A DNA stretch of 64,000 nt from Streptomyces sp. TRM70350 (GTDB taxonomy: Bacteria > Actinomycetota > Actinomycetes > Streptomycetales > Streptomycetaceae). Under the pieces are notes generated by a model that saw only the letters and a list, made by a program, of their open reading frames with translations, had not been told where the DNA came from and ran no database searches. Made by a program: the position numbers and the translations under genes. Below are positions 44,153-53,519 of the stretch, one piece after another (within the stretch, counting starts at the first letter, position 1; each line of letters opens with the position of its first letter). The stretch is taken from NCBI RefSeq assembly GCF_019219825.1, contig NZ_JAHUXH010000008.1, positions 186,001 to 250,000 of the forward strand, read 5' to 3'.

Positions 44153-44926
44153 CTACTGAGGTCCGTACTTCCGCCCAGCCCGCGACGAGACCCCGCCCAG
44201 CAGTCCCCGCGGCGCCACCTTCACCACGCCCATGATGGCCTTGTACCGCGGGTCCGGAATGGACAGCGTCTTGCCCCGCCCCAGGTCCGAAAGCGCCGTC
44301 GCCACCAGCTTGTCCGCGTCGAGCCACATCCAGCCCGGGATGTTGTCCGTGCCCATGCCGGCCCGCTGGTGGAACTCGGTGCGGACAAAACCGGGGCACA
44401 GGGCCATCATCCGTACGCCGGTGCCCGCCAGGTCGCGGGCGGCGCCCTGGGTGAACTGGACGACCCAGGCCTTGGACGCGCCGTACGTCCCACGGGGGAG
44501 GAAGGCCGCGACCGAGGCGACGTTCACGACGCCCCCGCGGCCCCGTTCCCGCATCGCCTCCGTCGCCGCCGACGTCAGCCGCAGCACCGCCTCGCAGTGC
44601 ACCTTGAGCATCTTCAGCTCGTCGGCCATGGGCACGTCGAGATAGCGGCCCTTGTTGCCGAAGCCGGCGTTGTTGATCAGCAGGTCGACGGGGTTCCTGC
44701 GGTCGCCCAGCCGGGCGGCGACCGCCTCGATGCCGTCGTCCGTCGCCAGGTCCGCCGCCAGCACCTCCGCCTCGATGCCGTGCCGGTCGTGCAACTCGGT
44801 CGCCTGCTCCCGCAGCCGCTTGGTGTCCCGGGCCACCAACACCAGGTTGTGCCCGTCAGCCGCCAGCCGCCGCGCGAACGCGGCGCCGATTCCCGCGGTC
44901 GATCCCGTAATCAGAGCCGTTGTCAT
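44153..44926 (-). CDS. Short-chain dehydrogenase/reductase
   Basis: 257 residues of the classical SDR fold. Dinucleotide motif GSTAGIG at 8-14, NNAG at 85-88, catalytic Ser138, Tyr148 and Lys152 (YGASK). It resembles the DltE/YqjQ-like 'SDR' group with a C-terminal extension. The ATG at 44926 lacks a Shine-Dalgarno sequence and has TACCCT 6 nt upstream. Substrate unknown. Confidence 0.92.
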   Translation of the reverse strand: MTTALITGSTAGIGAAFARRLAADGHNLVLVARDTKRLREQATELHDRHGIEAEVLAADLATDDGIEAVAARLGDRRNPVDLLINNAGFGNKGRYLDVPMADELKMLKVHCEAVLRLTSAATEAMRERGRGGVVNVASVAAFLPRGTYGASKAWVVQFTQGAARDLAGTGVRMMALCPGFVRTEFHQRAGMGTDNIPGWMWLDADKLVATALSDLGRGKTLSIPDPRYKAIMGVVKVAPRGLLGGVSSRAGRKYGPQ

Positions 44927-44932
44927 GGGCCA

Positions 44933-44938
44933 AGGGTA
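44933..44938 (-). promoter_or_regulatory. -10 element of the SDR gene (leaderless)
   Basis: TACCCT on the minus strand, 6 nt before the ATG, with no Shine-Dalgarno sequence. Confidence 0.5.
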
Positions 44939-45065
44939 GTGACCCGGACTGTGCGCGGCCGATCTCCGTAGGGGGGATCGCCGGGGGAAACGCCGGGGAG
45001 TTCGGGAGGACTTGGCGTGGGGCCGGTGGACGGGGCTCTGCAGGGGGACCCGGAGAAGCGCTCGC

Positions 45066-46640
45066 TCAGCCGTGCTCGTGGTCACGCGCATGGCCGTTCC
45101 CGGGCCCCGCGTGCCCCGACGGCGCGCCCGCCCGCTGTCCCCTCTCCACCACCACGAACTGGCCCATCATCCCTTCGTCCTCGTGGTACAGCAGATGGCA
45201 GTGGTACATGTACGGCGTGTCGGGATCGGCCGGTCCGGTGAAGCGCAACGCCAGCTTCATGGTCGTCCCGTGCGGCACGAACACCGTGTCCTTGGGCCCG
45301 CGCAGGGCCGGCGGCGGCGCAGCGCCGTTCACCTCCAGCACCCTGAACTGCACGTCGTGCACATGGAAGTTGTGCGGCATCCCGTTGTCGTTGCGGACCG
45401 TCCACACCTCCGTGGTCCCGCGCGTGACCGTCTCGTCCACCCGCCCCATGTCCATCGCCCGCCCGTTGATCCCGGACCGCTTCAACTCGAAGAACCGCCC
45501 CCGCACCGCGTTGGCGCCGTCGGGTATCTCCAACTTTCCCAGCACAGCAGGCAGTTCGGGAGACGGTCGCAGCCGCCCGGCCGCCCGCAGCTCCAGTACG
45601 TCGAAGGAGTCGTCCCCTCCGCCGAACCGCCGCTGCCAGCCGTCCCCGTAGTTGTCCTGCGGAAAGCTGCGCAGCATCACCCGCTCACCCGCCCGCATCC
45701 GCACCACGATCTCGGCCCGCTCGCCCGGCGACAACTGCACCCGCTTGTGGGACACCGGCCGCTCAAGCAGCCCCCCGTCCGTGCCGACCAGGGAGAAGGA
45801 ACGGTCGTCCGGGAAGCCGAAGGCGTAGGTGCGGGCCGTGGAGGCGTTGAGCAGCCGCAGCCGTATCAGCTCGTCGGCGACCTCACGGTAGGGACGCAGC
45901 GTGCCGTTGACCATCGTCCGGTCGCCGAGAAAACCCACGTTCTGCAGGAAGCCGCGCCCCCCGTCGAGCCGGGCGCCGTCGAAGCGCACGTCCTGCACGA
46001 CGACGGGCAGGTCGTCCACGCCGTACCGCTTCGGCAGCCCAAGGCGCGCCGACCGCTCGTCGTCGAGGATGAACATGCCCGCCAGCCCCCGCCGGACATG
46101 GTCCTCGGTCGCGCCGTGCGGGTGGGGGTGGTACCAGAGCGTCGCGGCCGGCTGGTCCACCGTCCACTGCGGGCTCCAGGTGCCGCCGGCGGCGATCTCC
46201 TGATGCGGGCCCCCGTCCATCTCCGCGGGCAGGTGCATGCCGTGCCAGTGCACGCTCGACGCCTCGTCCAGCCCGTTCCGTATGCGTACGCGGACCTTCT
46301 CGCCGCGTTCCGCGCGCAGAGTCGGGCCCAGATAGGTGCCGTTGAAGCCCCACGTCGGGGTCTTCCGCCCCGCCTCGAACTCGGTCTCGCCCGCCCGCAT
46401 GCGCAGGTCGAAGACGCGCGTGCCGTCCTTGTCGACGTGCGACTCGGCCAGTGGCGGTATCGCGAGCGCGTTGTCGAACGGCGCCTTGCCGACCGTACTG
46501 ACCGGGGCGTCGGTCCACAGCCATGCGAACAACCCGCCGATCGTCACGGCGAACACGGTCACGACCGTGCCGAGGACGACAAGCACCCGCTTGAGACGAG
46601 ACGCACGCCGAGGCGTGCCACCAGACCTGCGACGATTCAT
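45066..46640 (-). CDS. Membrane-anchored multicopper oxidase
   Basis: 524 residues. An N-terminal membrane segment (about 17-42) after an Arg-rich start suggests an anchored or Tat-exported enzyme. Copper ligands are all visible: HWHG (His131, His133), YHPHPHG (171-175), HNFHVHD, and HCHLLYHEDEGMM with the type 1 Cys, His and axial Met. This is the CotA/CueO type of oxidase (phenolics or Cu(I)). The C-terminus is His/Gly-rich (NGHARDHEHG). Confidence 0.94.
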   Translation of the reverse strand: MNRRRSGGTPRRASRLKRVLVVLGTVVTVFAVTIGGLFAWLWTDAPVSTVGKAPFDNALAIPPLAESHVDKDGTRVFDLRMRAGETEFEAGRKTPTWGFNGTYLGPTLRAERGEKVRVRIRNGLDEASSVHWHGMHLPAEMDGGPHQEIAAGGTWSPQWTVDQPAATLWYHPHPHGATEDHVRRGLAGMFILDDERSARLGLPKRYGVDDLPVVVQDVRFDGARLDGGRGFLQNVGFLGDRTMVNGTLRPYREVADELIRLRLLNASTARTYAFGFPDDRSFSLVGTDGGLLERPVSHKRVQLSPGERAEIVVRMRAGERVMLRSFPQDNYGDGWQRRFGGGDDSFDVLELRAAGRLRPSPELPAVLGKLEIPDGANAVRGRFFELKRSGINGRAMDMGRVDETVTRGTTEVWTVRNDNGMPHNFHVHDVQFRVLEVNGAAPPPALRGPKDTVFVPHGTTMKLALRFTGPADPDTPYMYHCHLLYHEDEGMMGQFVVVERGQRAGAPSGHAGPGNGHARDHEHG

Positions 46641-46777
46641 GCTTCGAGCGTCCTCGCCGCGCCCCCGCGAAACATCGGGGACGCCCCCCGCCCCACCCCG
46701 ACCCGCCCCTGGTCCGCCCTCCGGGAATTTCCCCTAGGAGGCGTGCGGCGCCTGGGCGAAAGGCGGTTGACCGCCCG

Positions 46778-47446
46778 TCAGGAGCCGTACGTCTCCACGT
46801 ACTTCCGTGCCGCTTCCCACGACTCCGGATGCAACGCCCCGCCCGCCGCCAGCAGCCGCGGCAGCAGCGCCCGCTCCGTGGTGACCGCCCGGAACTGCAG
46901 GGCCACCGTCACGTCGTGGTCCGGACGGTGCACGATCTCGATCGGGTCGCTCGCCCGGACCTCACCCGGCGCGATCACCCGCAGATACGCTCCCGGCGCA
47001 CCCCGTTGCGTGAACCGCTTGACCCAGCCCGGCTCACCGAGATGGCTCTGGAAGGTCCGGCAGGGAATCCGTCCGGAGGTGACCTCCAGAACGACATCAG
47101 GGCCGATCCGCCAGCGCTCGCCGATCAGTGCGCCGGAGACGTCGACACCCGACGTCGTGAGGTTCTCCCCGAAGGAGCCGTTGGTCAGCGAACGCCCCAG
47201 CTCGCGCTCCCACGCGTCGAGGTCCTCGCGGGCCACCGCGTACACGGCCTGGTCGTCGCCGCCGTGGTGACGTGTGTGGCACACCGCGTCCCCGGCCAGC
47301 CCGCTCGCCCCGATGCCCTTCGGCCCGGGCGCCGTCACCCGAACGGGCTCGTCGACCGGGCGCTTGTCGATGCCGGTCACGCCGTCGGGGTGGTCCGTGT
47401 AGGGAACGGCCTTCGCGCGGCCCAGATTCACAGAGAGAAGCCTCAT
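46778..47446 (-). CDS. MOSC domain protein (YiiM-like)
   Basis: 222 residues, MRLLSVNLGRAKAVPYTD... with GDAVCHTRHHGGDDQAVYAYA-like core, SFGENLTTSGVD and SGRIPCRTFQSHLGEPGW, the MOSC signature with its conserved Cys. MOSC proteins handle molybdenum-cofactor sulfur or reduce N-hydroxylated compounds; the substrate here is unknown. The ATG at 47446 is chosen for homology and the TACCGT 6 nt upstream. Divergent from the LysR gene 79 bp away. Confidence 0.9.
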   Translation of the reverse strand: MRLLSVNLGRAKAVPYTDHPDGVTGIDKRPVDEPVRVTAPGPKGIGASGLAGDAVCHTRHHGGDDQAVYAVAREDLDAWERELGRSLTNGSFGENLTTSGVDVSGALIGERWRIGPDVVLEVTSGRIPCRTFQSHLGEPGWVKRFTQRGAPGAYLRVIAPGEVRASDPIEIVHRPDHDVTVALQFRAVTTERALLPRLLAAGGALHPESWEAARKYVETYGS

Positions 47447-47452
47447 GGCGGC

Positions 47453-47458
47453 ACGGTA
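47453..47458 (-). promoter_or_regulatory. -10 element of the MOSC gene (leaderless)
   Basis: TACCGT on the minus strand, 6 nt before the ATG, with no Shine-Dalgarno sequence. Confidence 0.5.
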
Positions 47459-47513
47459 GGCGACAAGAACCAAAGTGTCGACGCATTATTCGGCGCCCTA
47501 CCCAAGGCTCGCT

Positions 47514-47519
47514 TATGCT
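47514..47519 (+). promoter_or_regulatory. -10 element of the LysR gene
   Basis: TATGCT, 6 nt before the GTG. Unlike the other cases the 6 nt between are TGGAGG, so a ribosome-binding sequence would fall upstream of or at the transcript's first base. Confidence 0.5.
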
Positions 47520-47525
47520 TGGAGG

Positions 47526-48422
47526 GTGATCGAAGCCCGTCATCTGCGCGTCCTGCGCGCCGTCGCCGCCACCGGCTCCTTCTCCGCGGCGGGGCGCGAA
47601 CTCGGCTGCACCCAGCCCGCCGTCAGCCAGCAGATGAAGGCGCTGGAGGCGTCCGTGGGGACGCCCCTCCTGGTGCGCACCGGACGCGAGATGCGGCTGA
47701 CGCAGGCCGGCGAGGCACTCGTACGGCATGCCTCGGGCATCCTCGCCGGACTCACCGCCGCCGAGGAGGAGGTCGCCGCGATCGCCGGACTGCGCGCCGG
47801 GCGGGTGCGGCTGGTGTCCTTCCCCAGCGGCAGCTCCACCCTTGTGCCGACCGCCCTCGCCGCCCTGCGCGCCGCCCACCCCGGCACCCGCGTCTCCCTG
47901 GAGGAGGCCGAGCCGCCGCAGTCCGTCGACAAGCTGCGGGCCGGCGACTGCGATGTCGCGCTCGCCTTCCGTTACGAGGGGGCGGCGGGCGCCGAGGAGT
48001 GGGACGACCTGGTCGTACGGCCGCTGCTGACCGACCGGTTGGTGGGGCTCGTGCCCGAACGGCACCGGCTCGCGCGGTCCCGGTCCGTCGCCATCGGCGA
48101 ACTCGCCGGCGAACCGTGGATCGCGGGCTGCCCGCGCTGCCGCGGCCAGTTGATCGAGGTGTGCGCCGGGGCCGGATTCACGCCCCGCATCGACTTCGCC
48201 ACCGACGACTATCCGGCGGTGGTCGGGTTGGTGGGCGCGGGGCTCGGGGTGGCGGTGCTGCCCCAGCTGGCGATCGAGTCCGTACGGCCCCGGGGTGCGC
48301 GGGCGGTGACCTTGGAGCCCGCGGTGCGGCGGGAGATCGTCGCGTTGACGCTGCCCGATCTGGCGCAGGTGCCGGCGGTGCGGGCGACGCTGGAGCAGCT
48401 GGCGCGGGCGGCGGCCCGGTAG
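47526..48422 (+). CDS. LysR-family transcriptional regulator
   Basis: 298 residues. N-terminal winged helix (VIEARHLRVLRAVAATGSFSAAGRELGCTQPAVSQQM split over 1-60) and a C-terminal effector domain (VRLVSFPSGSSTLVPTALAALRAAHPG, VGLVGAGLGVAVLPQLAIE). Two Cys in AGCPRCRGQL are unusual and could be redox- or metal-linked. The divergent MOSC gene is the likely target. GTG at 47526 gives the standard LysR N-terminus. Confidence 0.92.
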   Translation: MIEARHLRVLRAVAATGSFSAAGRELGCTQPAVSQQMKALEASVGTPLLVRTGREMRLTQAGEALVRHASGILAGLTAAEEEVAAIAGLRAGRVRLVSFPSGSSTLVPTALAALRAAHPGTRVSLEEAEPPQSVDKLRAGDCDVALAFRYEGAAGAEEWDDLVVRPLLTDRLVGLVPERHRLARSRSVAIGELAGEPWIAGCPRCRGQLIEVCAGAGFTPRIDFATDDYPAVVGLVGAGLGVAVLPQLAIESVRPRGARAVTLEPAVRREIVALTLPDLAQVPAVRATLEQLARAAAR

Positions 48423-48492
48423 TCACGCCCTGTAGTCACGCTGTGTAGTCACGCCTTGTAGTTCTCGGCTGGGCCTCGGCTGGGCCTCGGCT
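48419..48492. repeat. 13-bp and 11-bp tandem repeats after the LysR gene
   Basis: Three copies of GTAGTCACGCC plus two variable bases (13-bp period) and a divergent fourth, then two exact copies of GGGCCTCGGCT. The LysR stop codon TAG lies in the first unit. Confidence 0.8.
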
Positions 48493-48534
48493 GGTTCTCC
48501 TCGGCCGAAAGTGGCCCCCGTAGGCAAAGGCAAG

Positions 48535-48552
48535 GGCACGCGTGTGCGTGCC
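48535..48552. terminator. Short hairpin downstream of whiD
   Basis: GGCACGC-GTGT-GCGTGCC, a perfect 7-bp stem 18 nt past the whiD stop codon. Possibly a terminator for whiD. Confidence 0.45.
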
Positions 48553-48570
48553 TGTCGGAGAAACGTTCCT

Positions 48571-48900
48571 TCAGGTGTTCGGGGTGGCGTTCCCGCCAGT
48601 CGTCGACGCCGACACCAGCCGGTGGCGCGCCCGCCCCATGAGTTCCTCGCGCTCGTCCTCGGTCAACCCGCCCCACACGCCGTACGGTTCGCGCACCGCC
48701 AGCGCGTGTGCCGCGCACTGTGCGCGGACCGGGCACCTCATACAGACCTCCTTGGCCGAGTTCTCGCGAGCACTCCGAGCCGCCCCGCGCTCGCCCTCCG
48801 GATGAAAGAAGAGCGAACTGTCCACCCCGCGACAGGCGGCCAGGAGCTGCCAGTCCCACAGGTCCGCGTTCGGTCCGGGAAGGCGGGAGAAATCTGCCAT
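48571..48900 (-). CDS. whiD: Wbl-family iron-sulfur protein WhiD
   Basis: 109 residues. Four Cys that ligate a [4Fe-4S] cluster: Cys23, Cys53, Cys56 and Cys62 (CMRCPVRAQC), followed by the GVWGG turn and a basic C-terminus. The N-terminus MADFSRLPGPNADLWDW is that of WhiD, needed for late sporulation septation and spore maturation. Position divergent from bldM is conserved in Streptomyces and confirms the name. Confidence 0.96.
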   Translation of the reverse strand: MADFSRLPGPNADLWDWQLLAACRGVDSSLFFHPEGERGAARSARENSAKEVCMRCPVRAQCAAHALAVREPYGVWGGLTEDEREELMGRARHRLVSASTTGGNATPNT

Positions 48901-48943
48901 TGCGTGACCCCTTGTAGCCGTTCTGAGCGGATACGGTGCCCAC

Positions 48944-48961
48944 GACCGTACATCTACGGTC
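48944..48961. promoter_or_regulatory. Inverted repeat upstream of whiD
   Basis: GACCGTA-CATC-TACGGTC, perfect 7-bp arms, 43 bp before the whiD ATG. It could be an operator or an mRNA leader hairpin. Confidence 0.45.
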
Positions 48962-48976
48962 TAAGGAGATGAAAAT

Positions 48977-49105
48977 ATGACTCATTGCGAATCTAGCCTC
49001 AGACACCAGCGGATGGGAAGAAATGGGTCTAAATGGGGCATAGGTTGTGATGAAAGCTTGAGGGTCTGTTGCGCATGTCTGCACCGTGTCCGCACCCTCA
49101 CGTAG
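48977..49105 (+). CDS. Possible 42-aa small ORF between whiD and bldM
   Basis: MTHCESSLRHQRMGRNGSKW..., basic and with six Cys including CCAC. Its support is the ribosome-binding site AAGGAG 8 nt before the ATG. Codon usage is not Streptomyces-like (many A/T third positions), and the frame runs antisense to the probable whiD leader. It may be a short regulatory or chance frame. Confidence 0.25.
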   Translation: MTHCESSLRHQRMGRNGSKWGIGCDESLRVCCACLHRVRTLT

Positions 49106-49129
49106 AGTGCCGAAGAGGGCACACAGCCC

Positions 49130-49157
49130 CGTAACTCTTTCGAGTGACCGTCGTTGA
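49130..49157 (+). promoter_or_regulatory. Sigma-BldN-type promoter of bldM
   Basis: CGTAAC, exactly 16 nt, CGTTGA. This is the published form of the sigma-BldN promoter, of which bldM is the classic target. It lies 124 nt before the bldM ATG. Confidence 0.9.
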
Positions 49158-49281
49158 GAGTGCGGAGGCGGTTGAAAACACAAGCGCTCGGGCAGGCGTC
49201 CGAGACGGTCGACCGCACAGGTGACGATTTCGTACCAGCCTGGAGGCTCAAGGTGACGCGCATCAGCTGCGGAGGGCGGCC

Positions 49282-49893
49282 ATGACTTCCGTCCTCGTCT
49301 GCGACGACTCCCCGCTTGCCCGAGAGGCGCTCCGCCGCGCGGTCGCGACCGTGCCCGGTGTCGAGCGTGTGACGACGGCGGCCAACGGCGAGGAAGTCCT
49401 CCGCCGCTGGGGCGCCGACCGCTCGGACCTCATCCTGATGGACGTACGCATGCCCGGACTGGGCGGCGTCGAGACCGTGCGGCGGCTGCTGTCCGCCGAC
49501 CCCGGTGCGCGCATCATCATGCTCACCGTCGCCGAGGACCTCGACGGCGTGGCCCTCGCGGTGGCCGCCGGCGCCCGGGGTTACCTGCACAAGGACGCCT
49601 CCCGCGCGGAGTTGCGCGCGACGGTCACGCAGGCGCTCGCCGACCCGACCTGGCGGCTCGCGCCGCGGCGGCTGCGCTCCGCCGAGATGGGGGCCGCGCC
49701 GACGCTCACCGCGCGTGAGATCCAGGTGCTCGAAGGCATGAGCCACGGCCGCTCCAACGCCGAGATCGGCCGCGAGCTGTTCCTCTCCGAGGACACCGTG
49801 AAAACCCACGCCCGCCGCCTGTTCAAGAAGCTCGGCGCCTCGGACCGGGCGCACGCGGTGGCGCTCGGCTTCCGCTGGGGCCTGGTGCGCTGA
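49282..49893 (+). CDS. bldM: Orphan developmental response regulator BldM
   Basis: 203 residues: receiver domain with Asp8-Asp9, Asp54 (LMDVRMPGLGG), and LuxR-type DNA-binding domain (LTAREIQVLEGMSHGRSNAE... VKTHARRLFKKLGA). The sequence is essentially that of BldM, which controls genes for aerial hyphae and, with WhiI, later sporulation. No kinase gene is adjacent, as expected for an orphan regulator. ATG preceded by GGAGGGCGG. Transcribed from the sigma-BldN promoter upstream. Confidence 0.97.
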   Translation: MTSVLVCDDSPLAREALRRAVATVPGVERVTTAANGEEVLRRWGADRSDLILMDVRMPGLGGVETVRRLLSADPGARIIMLTVAEDLDGVALAVAAGARGYLHKDASRAELRATVTQALADPTWRLAPRRLRSAEMGAAPTLTAREIQVLEGMSHGRSNAEIGRELFLSEDTVKTHARRLFKKLGASDRAHAVALGFRWGLVR

Positions 49894-51079
49894 CGCTGCC
49901 GCGTCGGTGCTGCCGCGTGTCCCGGCGAGCGGGGGCGGCGATGAGCCCCCGCTCGGGTGGGGGGAGGAGGCGACACGATGGGGGTACCTCCCTGCCGGGC
50001 CTGGGCGGGACCGACGCACAACGGCGCCCGCGACGGACGCATGGGAGAGCCGACGACCGGCGGCCTCTGCATCGGGCGCCCCGGGGATCCGATCCGCGTC
50101 GGACGCACGGCGGAGCCGACGGGGGGTCCGGTCTGTGCCGCGTGCACGGCGGAGTCGACGGTGTGTCCGGTCTGTGCCGGAGGCGTGGGTGGGTCGGCGG
50201 GCGGTGGTGTTCCGGCCGGAGGGGCTGGGGAGCCGACGCTCGGTGGTGTCCGCGTCGGGCGTGGGTGGAATCCGGCAGCTCACAGGGTTTGTGTGGGGGG
50301 CTTGGAGGGGCCTGCGGCCTGTCCGGTCTGTGCCGGGTGCAAGGGGGAGTCGCTGGCTTGTCCGGTCTGTGCCGGGCGCGTGTGGAAGCCGGTGGCCTGT
50401 GGATATTGCGTGGGGCGCTCGGCGGAGCCGATGGCCTGTTCGGTCTGTGCCGGGTGCAAGGGGGAGCCGCTGGCTTGTCCGGTCTGTGTCGGGCGCGTGT
50501 GGAAGCCGGTGGCCTGTGGATATTGCGTGGGGCGCTCGGCGGAGCCGATGGCCTGTTCGGTCTGTGCCGGGTGCAAGGGGGAGCCGCTGGCCTGTTCGGT
50601 TTGTGCCGGGCCCGTGTGGAAGCCGACTGTCTGTGGACATCGTGCCGGGCCCTCAGGGGGGCCGACGGCTGGTCGGCTTTGCGCCGGGTGCCGGGAAGGG
50701 GTGGCGGTCGGTGGACGCTGCGCCCGGTGCCGGGAAGGGCTGGCGGCAGGTCGGCTCTGTGCCGGGTGCCGGGAAGGGGCGGCGGCCGGTCGGCTCTGCG
50801 GTGGGCGTTCGGGTCGGCCGATGGTCGGGGCTGAGGTCCGCGTGCCCGGTGGTTTCAGGGGGCGTGGGCCAGATTTCGGGTATTCGTGTGAGCACGCCCA
50901 CTGGAGTGCTGTCGTGCGTGGTCACAGGGGGCGTACGAGGGTCCCGGAACCGGCGGTGGACCGCGCGGTGGGCCGGGAGCGGGGGATGGTCGCTGCTCGT
51001 TTCGGCGCGGATGCCGCATCCTTGAGGTGTGGAGTTCCTCGGGGACGAGTCGGTCGAGCGGAAGGGGAGGGCGCAGGGG
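49894..51079. other. 1.2-kb region without a convincing gene between bldM and shbA
   Basis: Several long open frames exist on both strands, but none has Streptomyces-like third-position composition, and they arise from a 39-bp repeat whose length is a multiple of three. The best frame (from 49957, plus strand) would encode a 13-residue Cys-x-x-Cys repeat protein, yet it runs into the sigma factor gene and has only about 80% G+C at third positions in the repeat. Judged non-coding or decayed. Confidence 0.6.
50083..50823. repeat. 39-bp minisatellite, 19 in-phase units
   Basis: Units of exactly 39 bp follow one another without a single insertion or deletion from 50083 to 50823. The core (for example TGTCCGGTCTGTGCCGGG) recurs, and a three-unit super-repeat of 117 bp at 50395-50511 is nearly identical to 50512-50628. 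Outer units are more diverged; the units after 50668 form a second subfamily (TGCCGGGAAGGG). Confidence 0.9.
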
Positions 51080-51757
51080 ATGACTTCCGGCGCACCTGCT
51101 CATAACGCTTCGGTGCACAACAACGGAGGCAGTGCCGCGGAGCATCCGGCCGCAGGGCACCATGGACCGATGCGTGACGACGAGGCGGCCACTGCCCCAG
51201 GGGCGATCGGTGCGCTCGTCCACCGCGCGGTCCACGGGGACGAACAGGCCACGCACGACCTGCTCGCCCATGTCCACCCACTGGCGCTGCGCTACTGCCG
51301 CACCCGGCTGTCCCGCCTCCCGGGGGACGCGCGCCACTTCGTCGAGGACCTGGCCCAGGAGGTCTGCGTCGCCGTCCTGCTCGCGCTGCCGCGCTACAAG
51401 GACACCGGGCGCCCCTTCGAGGCCTTCGTCTTCGCCATCGCCGCGCACAAGGTCGCCGATCTGCAGCGGGCGGCCATGCGGCACCCCGGCTCGACGGCGG
51501 TCCCGTCCGACGAGATGCCCGAGCGGCCGGACGACTCACTCGGCCCCGAGGAGCGGGCGCTGCTCAGCAGTGACGCCGAGTGGGCCAAGAAGCTGCTGGC
51601 CAACCTCCCCGAGAACCAGCGCGAGCTGCTCCTGCTGCGCATCGCGGTGGGCCTCACAGCGGAGGAGACCGGCCAGATGTTGGGAATGTCGCCAGGGGCG
51701 GTACGGGTGGCCCAGCACCGCGCGCTGAGCAGACTGCGGGCGCTGGCCGAACAGTAG
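51080..51757 (+). CDS. shbA: ECF sigma factor, ShbA-type
   Basis: 225 residues if started at the ATG at 51080 (GGAGG 9 nt upstream); an ATG at 51170 would give 195 residues and a longer GTG frame begins at 51029. Sigma region 2 ([23 protein letters not shown]) and region 4 ([31 protein letters not shown]) are clear, joined by an acidic linker. The gene downstream of bldM and upstream of guaB corresponds to ShbA, the sigma factor that transcribes the principal sigma gene hrdB in Streptomyces. No anti-sigma gene is adjacent. Confidence 0.88.
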   Translation: MTSGAPAHNASVHNNGGSAAEHPAAGHHGPMRDDEAATAPGAIGALVHRAVHGDEQATHDLLAHVHPLALRYCRTRLSRLPGDARHFVEDLAQEVCVAVLLALPRYKDTGRPFEAFVFAIAAHKVADLQRAAMRHPGSTAVPSDEMPERPDDSLGPEERALLSSDAEWAKKLLANLPENQRELLLLRIAVGLTAEETGQMLGMSPGAVRVAQHRALSRLRALAEQ

Positions 51758-51856
51758 GCGGTGCCCGCGGATGAACAGGTGTGCGCGGTGTTCCGTACGA
51801 ACATACGAAGCCGTCAGCAGTCCACAACCGTGGAATTTGAGAGCCATGCTTCCCGT

Positions 51857-53404
<1,548 letters not shown>

Positions 53405-53431
53405 CGCGCACGCGCGCGTGAGGCGTGCTCA

Positions 53432-53460
53432 GGGGCGGTCCCGGGTTCCGGGGCCGCCCT
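53432..53460 (+). terminator. Terminator between guaB and guaB3
   Basis: Stem of GGGCGGTCCCGG against CCGGGGCCGCCC with one G-T pair and a 3-nt loop, followed by TTGT, 28 nt after the guaB stop. Confidence 0.75.
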
Positions 53461-53519
53461 TGTCGTACCCGTCGGGGATACTGGAAGGCGCTGCAACGCA
53501 TCAGGGAAAGGCCACACAC

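Larger units (their letters stand above)
48901..49281. other. 381-nt divergent control region between whiD and bldM
   Basis: More A+T-rich than the genes around it. It contains the inverted repeat at 48944-48961 near whiD, a small open frame with a strong ribosome-binding site (48977-49105), and the sigma-BldN-type promoter of bldM (49130-49157). Confidence 0.8.

Noticed and set aside
48982..50640. A 552-codon minus-strand open frame covering bldM and part of the 39-bp repeat (13-residue units rich in Arg, Thr, Pro)
   Set aside because: It is antisense to bldM over its 3' half, and its third codon positions in the repeat fall on plus-strand first positions with only about 60% G+C. It exists because the repeat length is a multiple of three.
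50083..50823. A CRISPR array
   Set aside because: Units are contiguous with no unique spacers, not palindromic, and no cas genes are present.
49907..51025. Two other long plus-strand frames through the minisatellite
   Set aside because: Same cause; their third-position G+C is low, no ribosome-binding site supports a start, and they conflict with one another.
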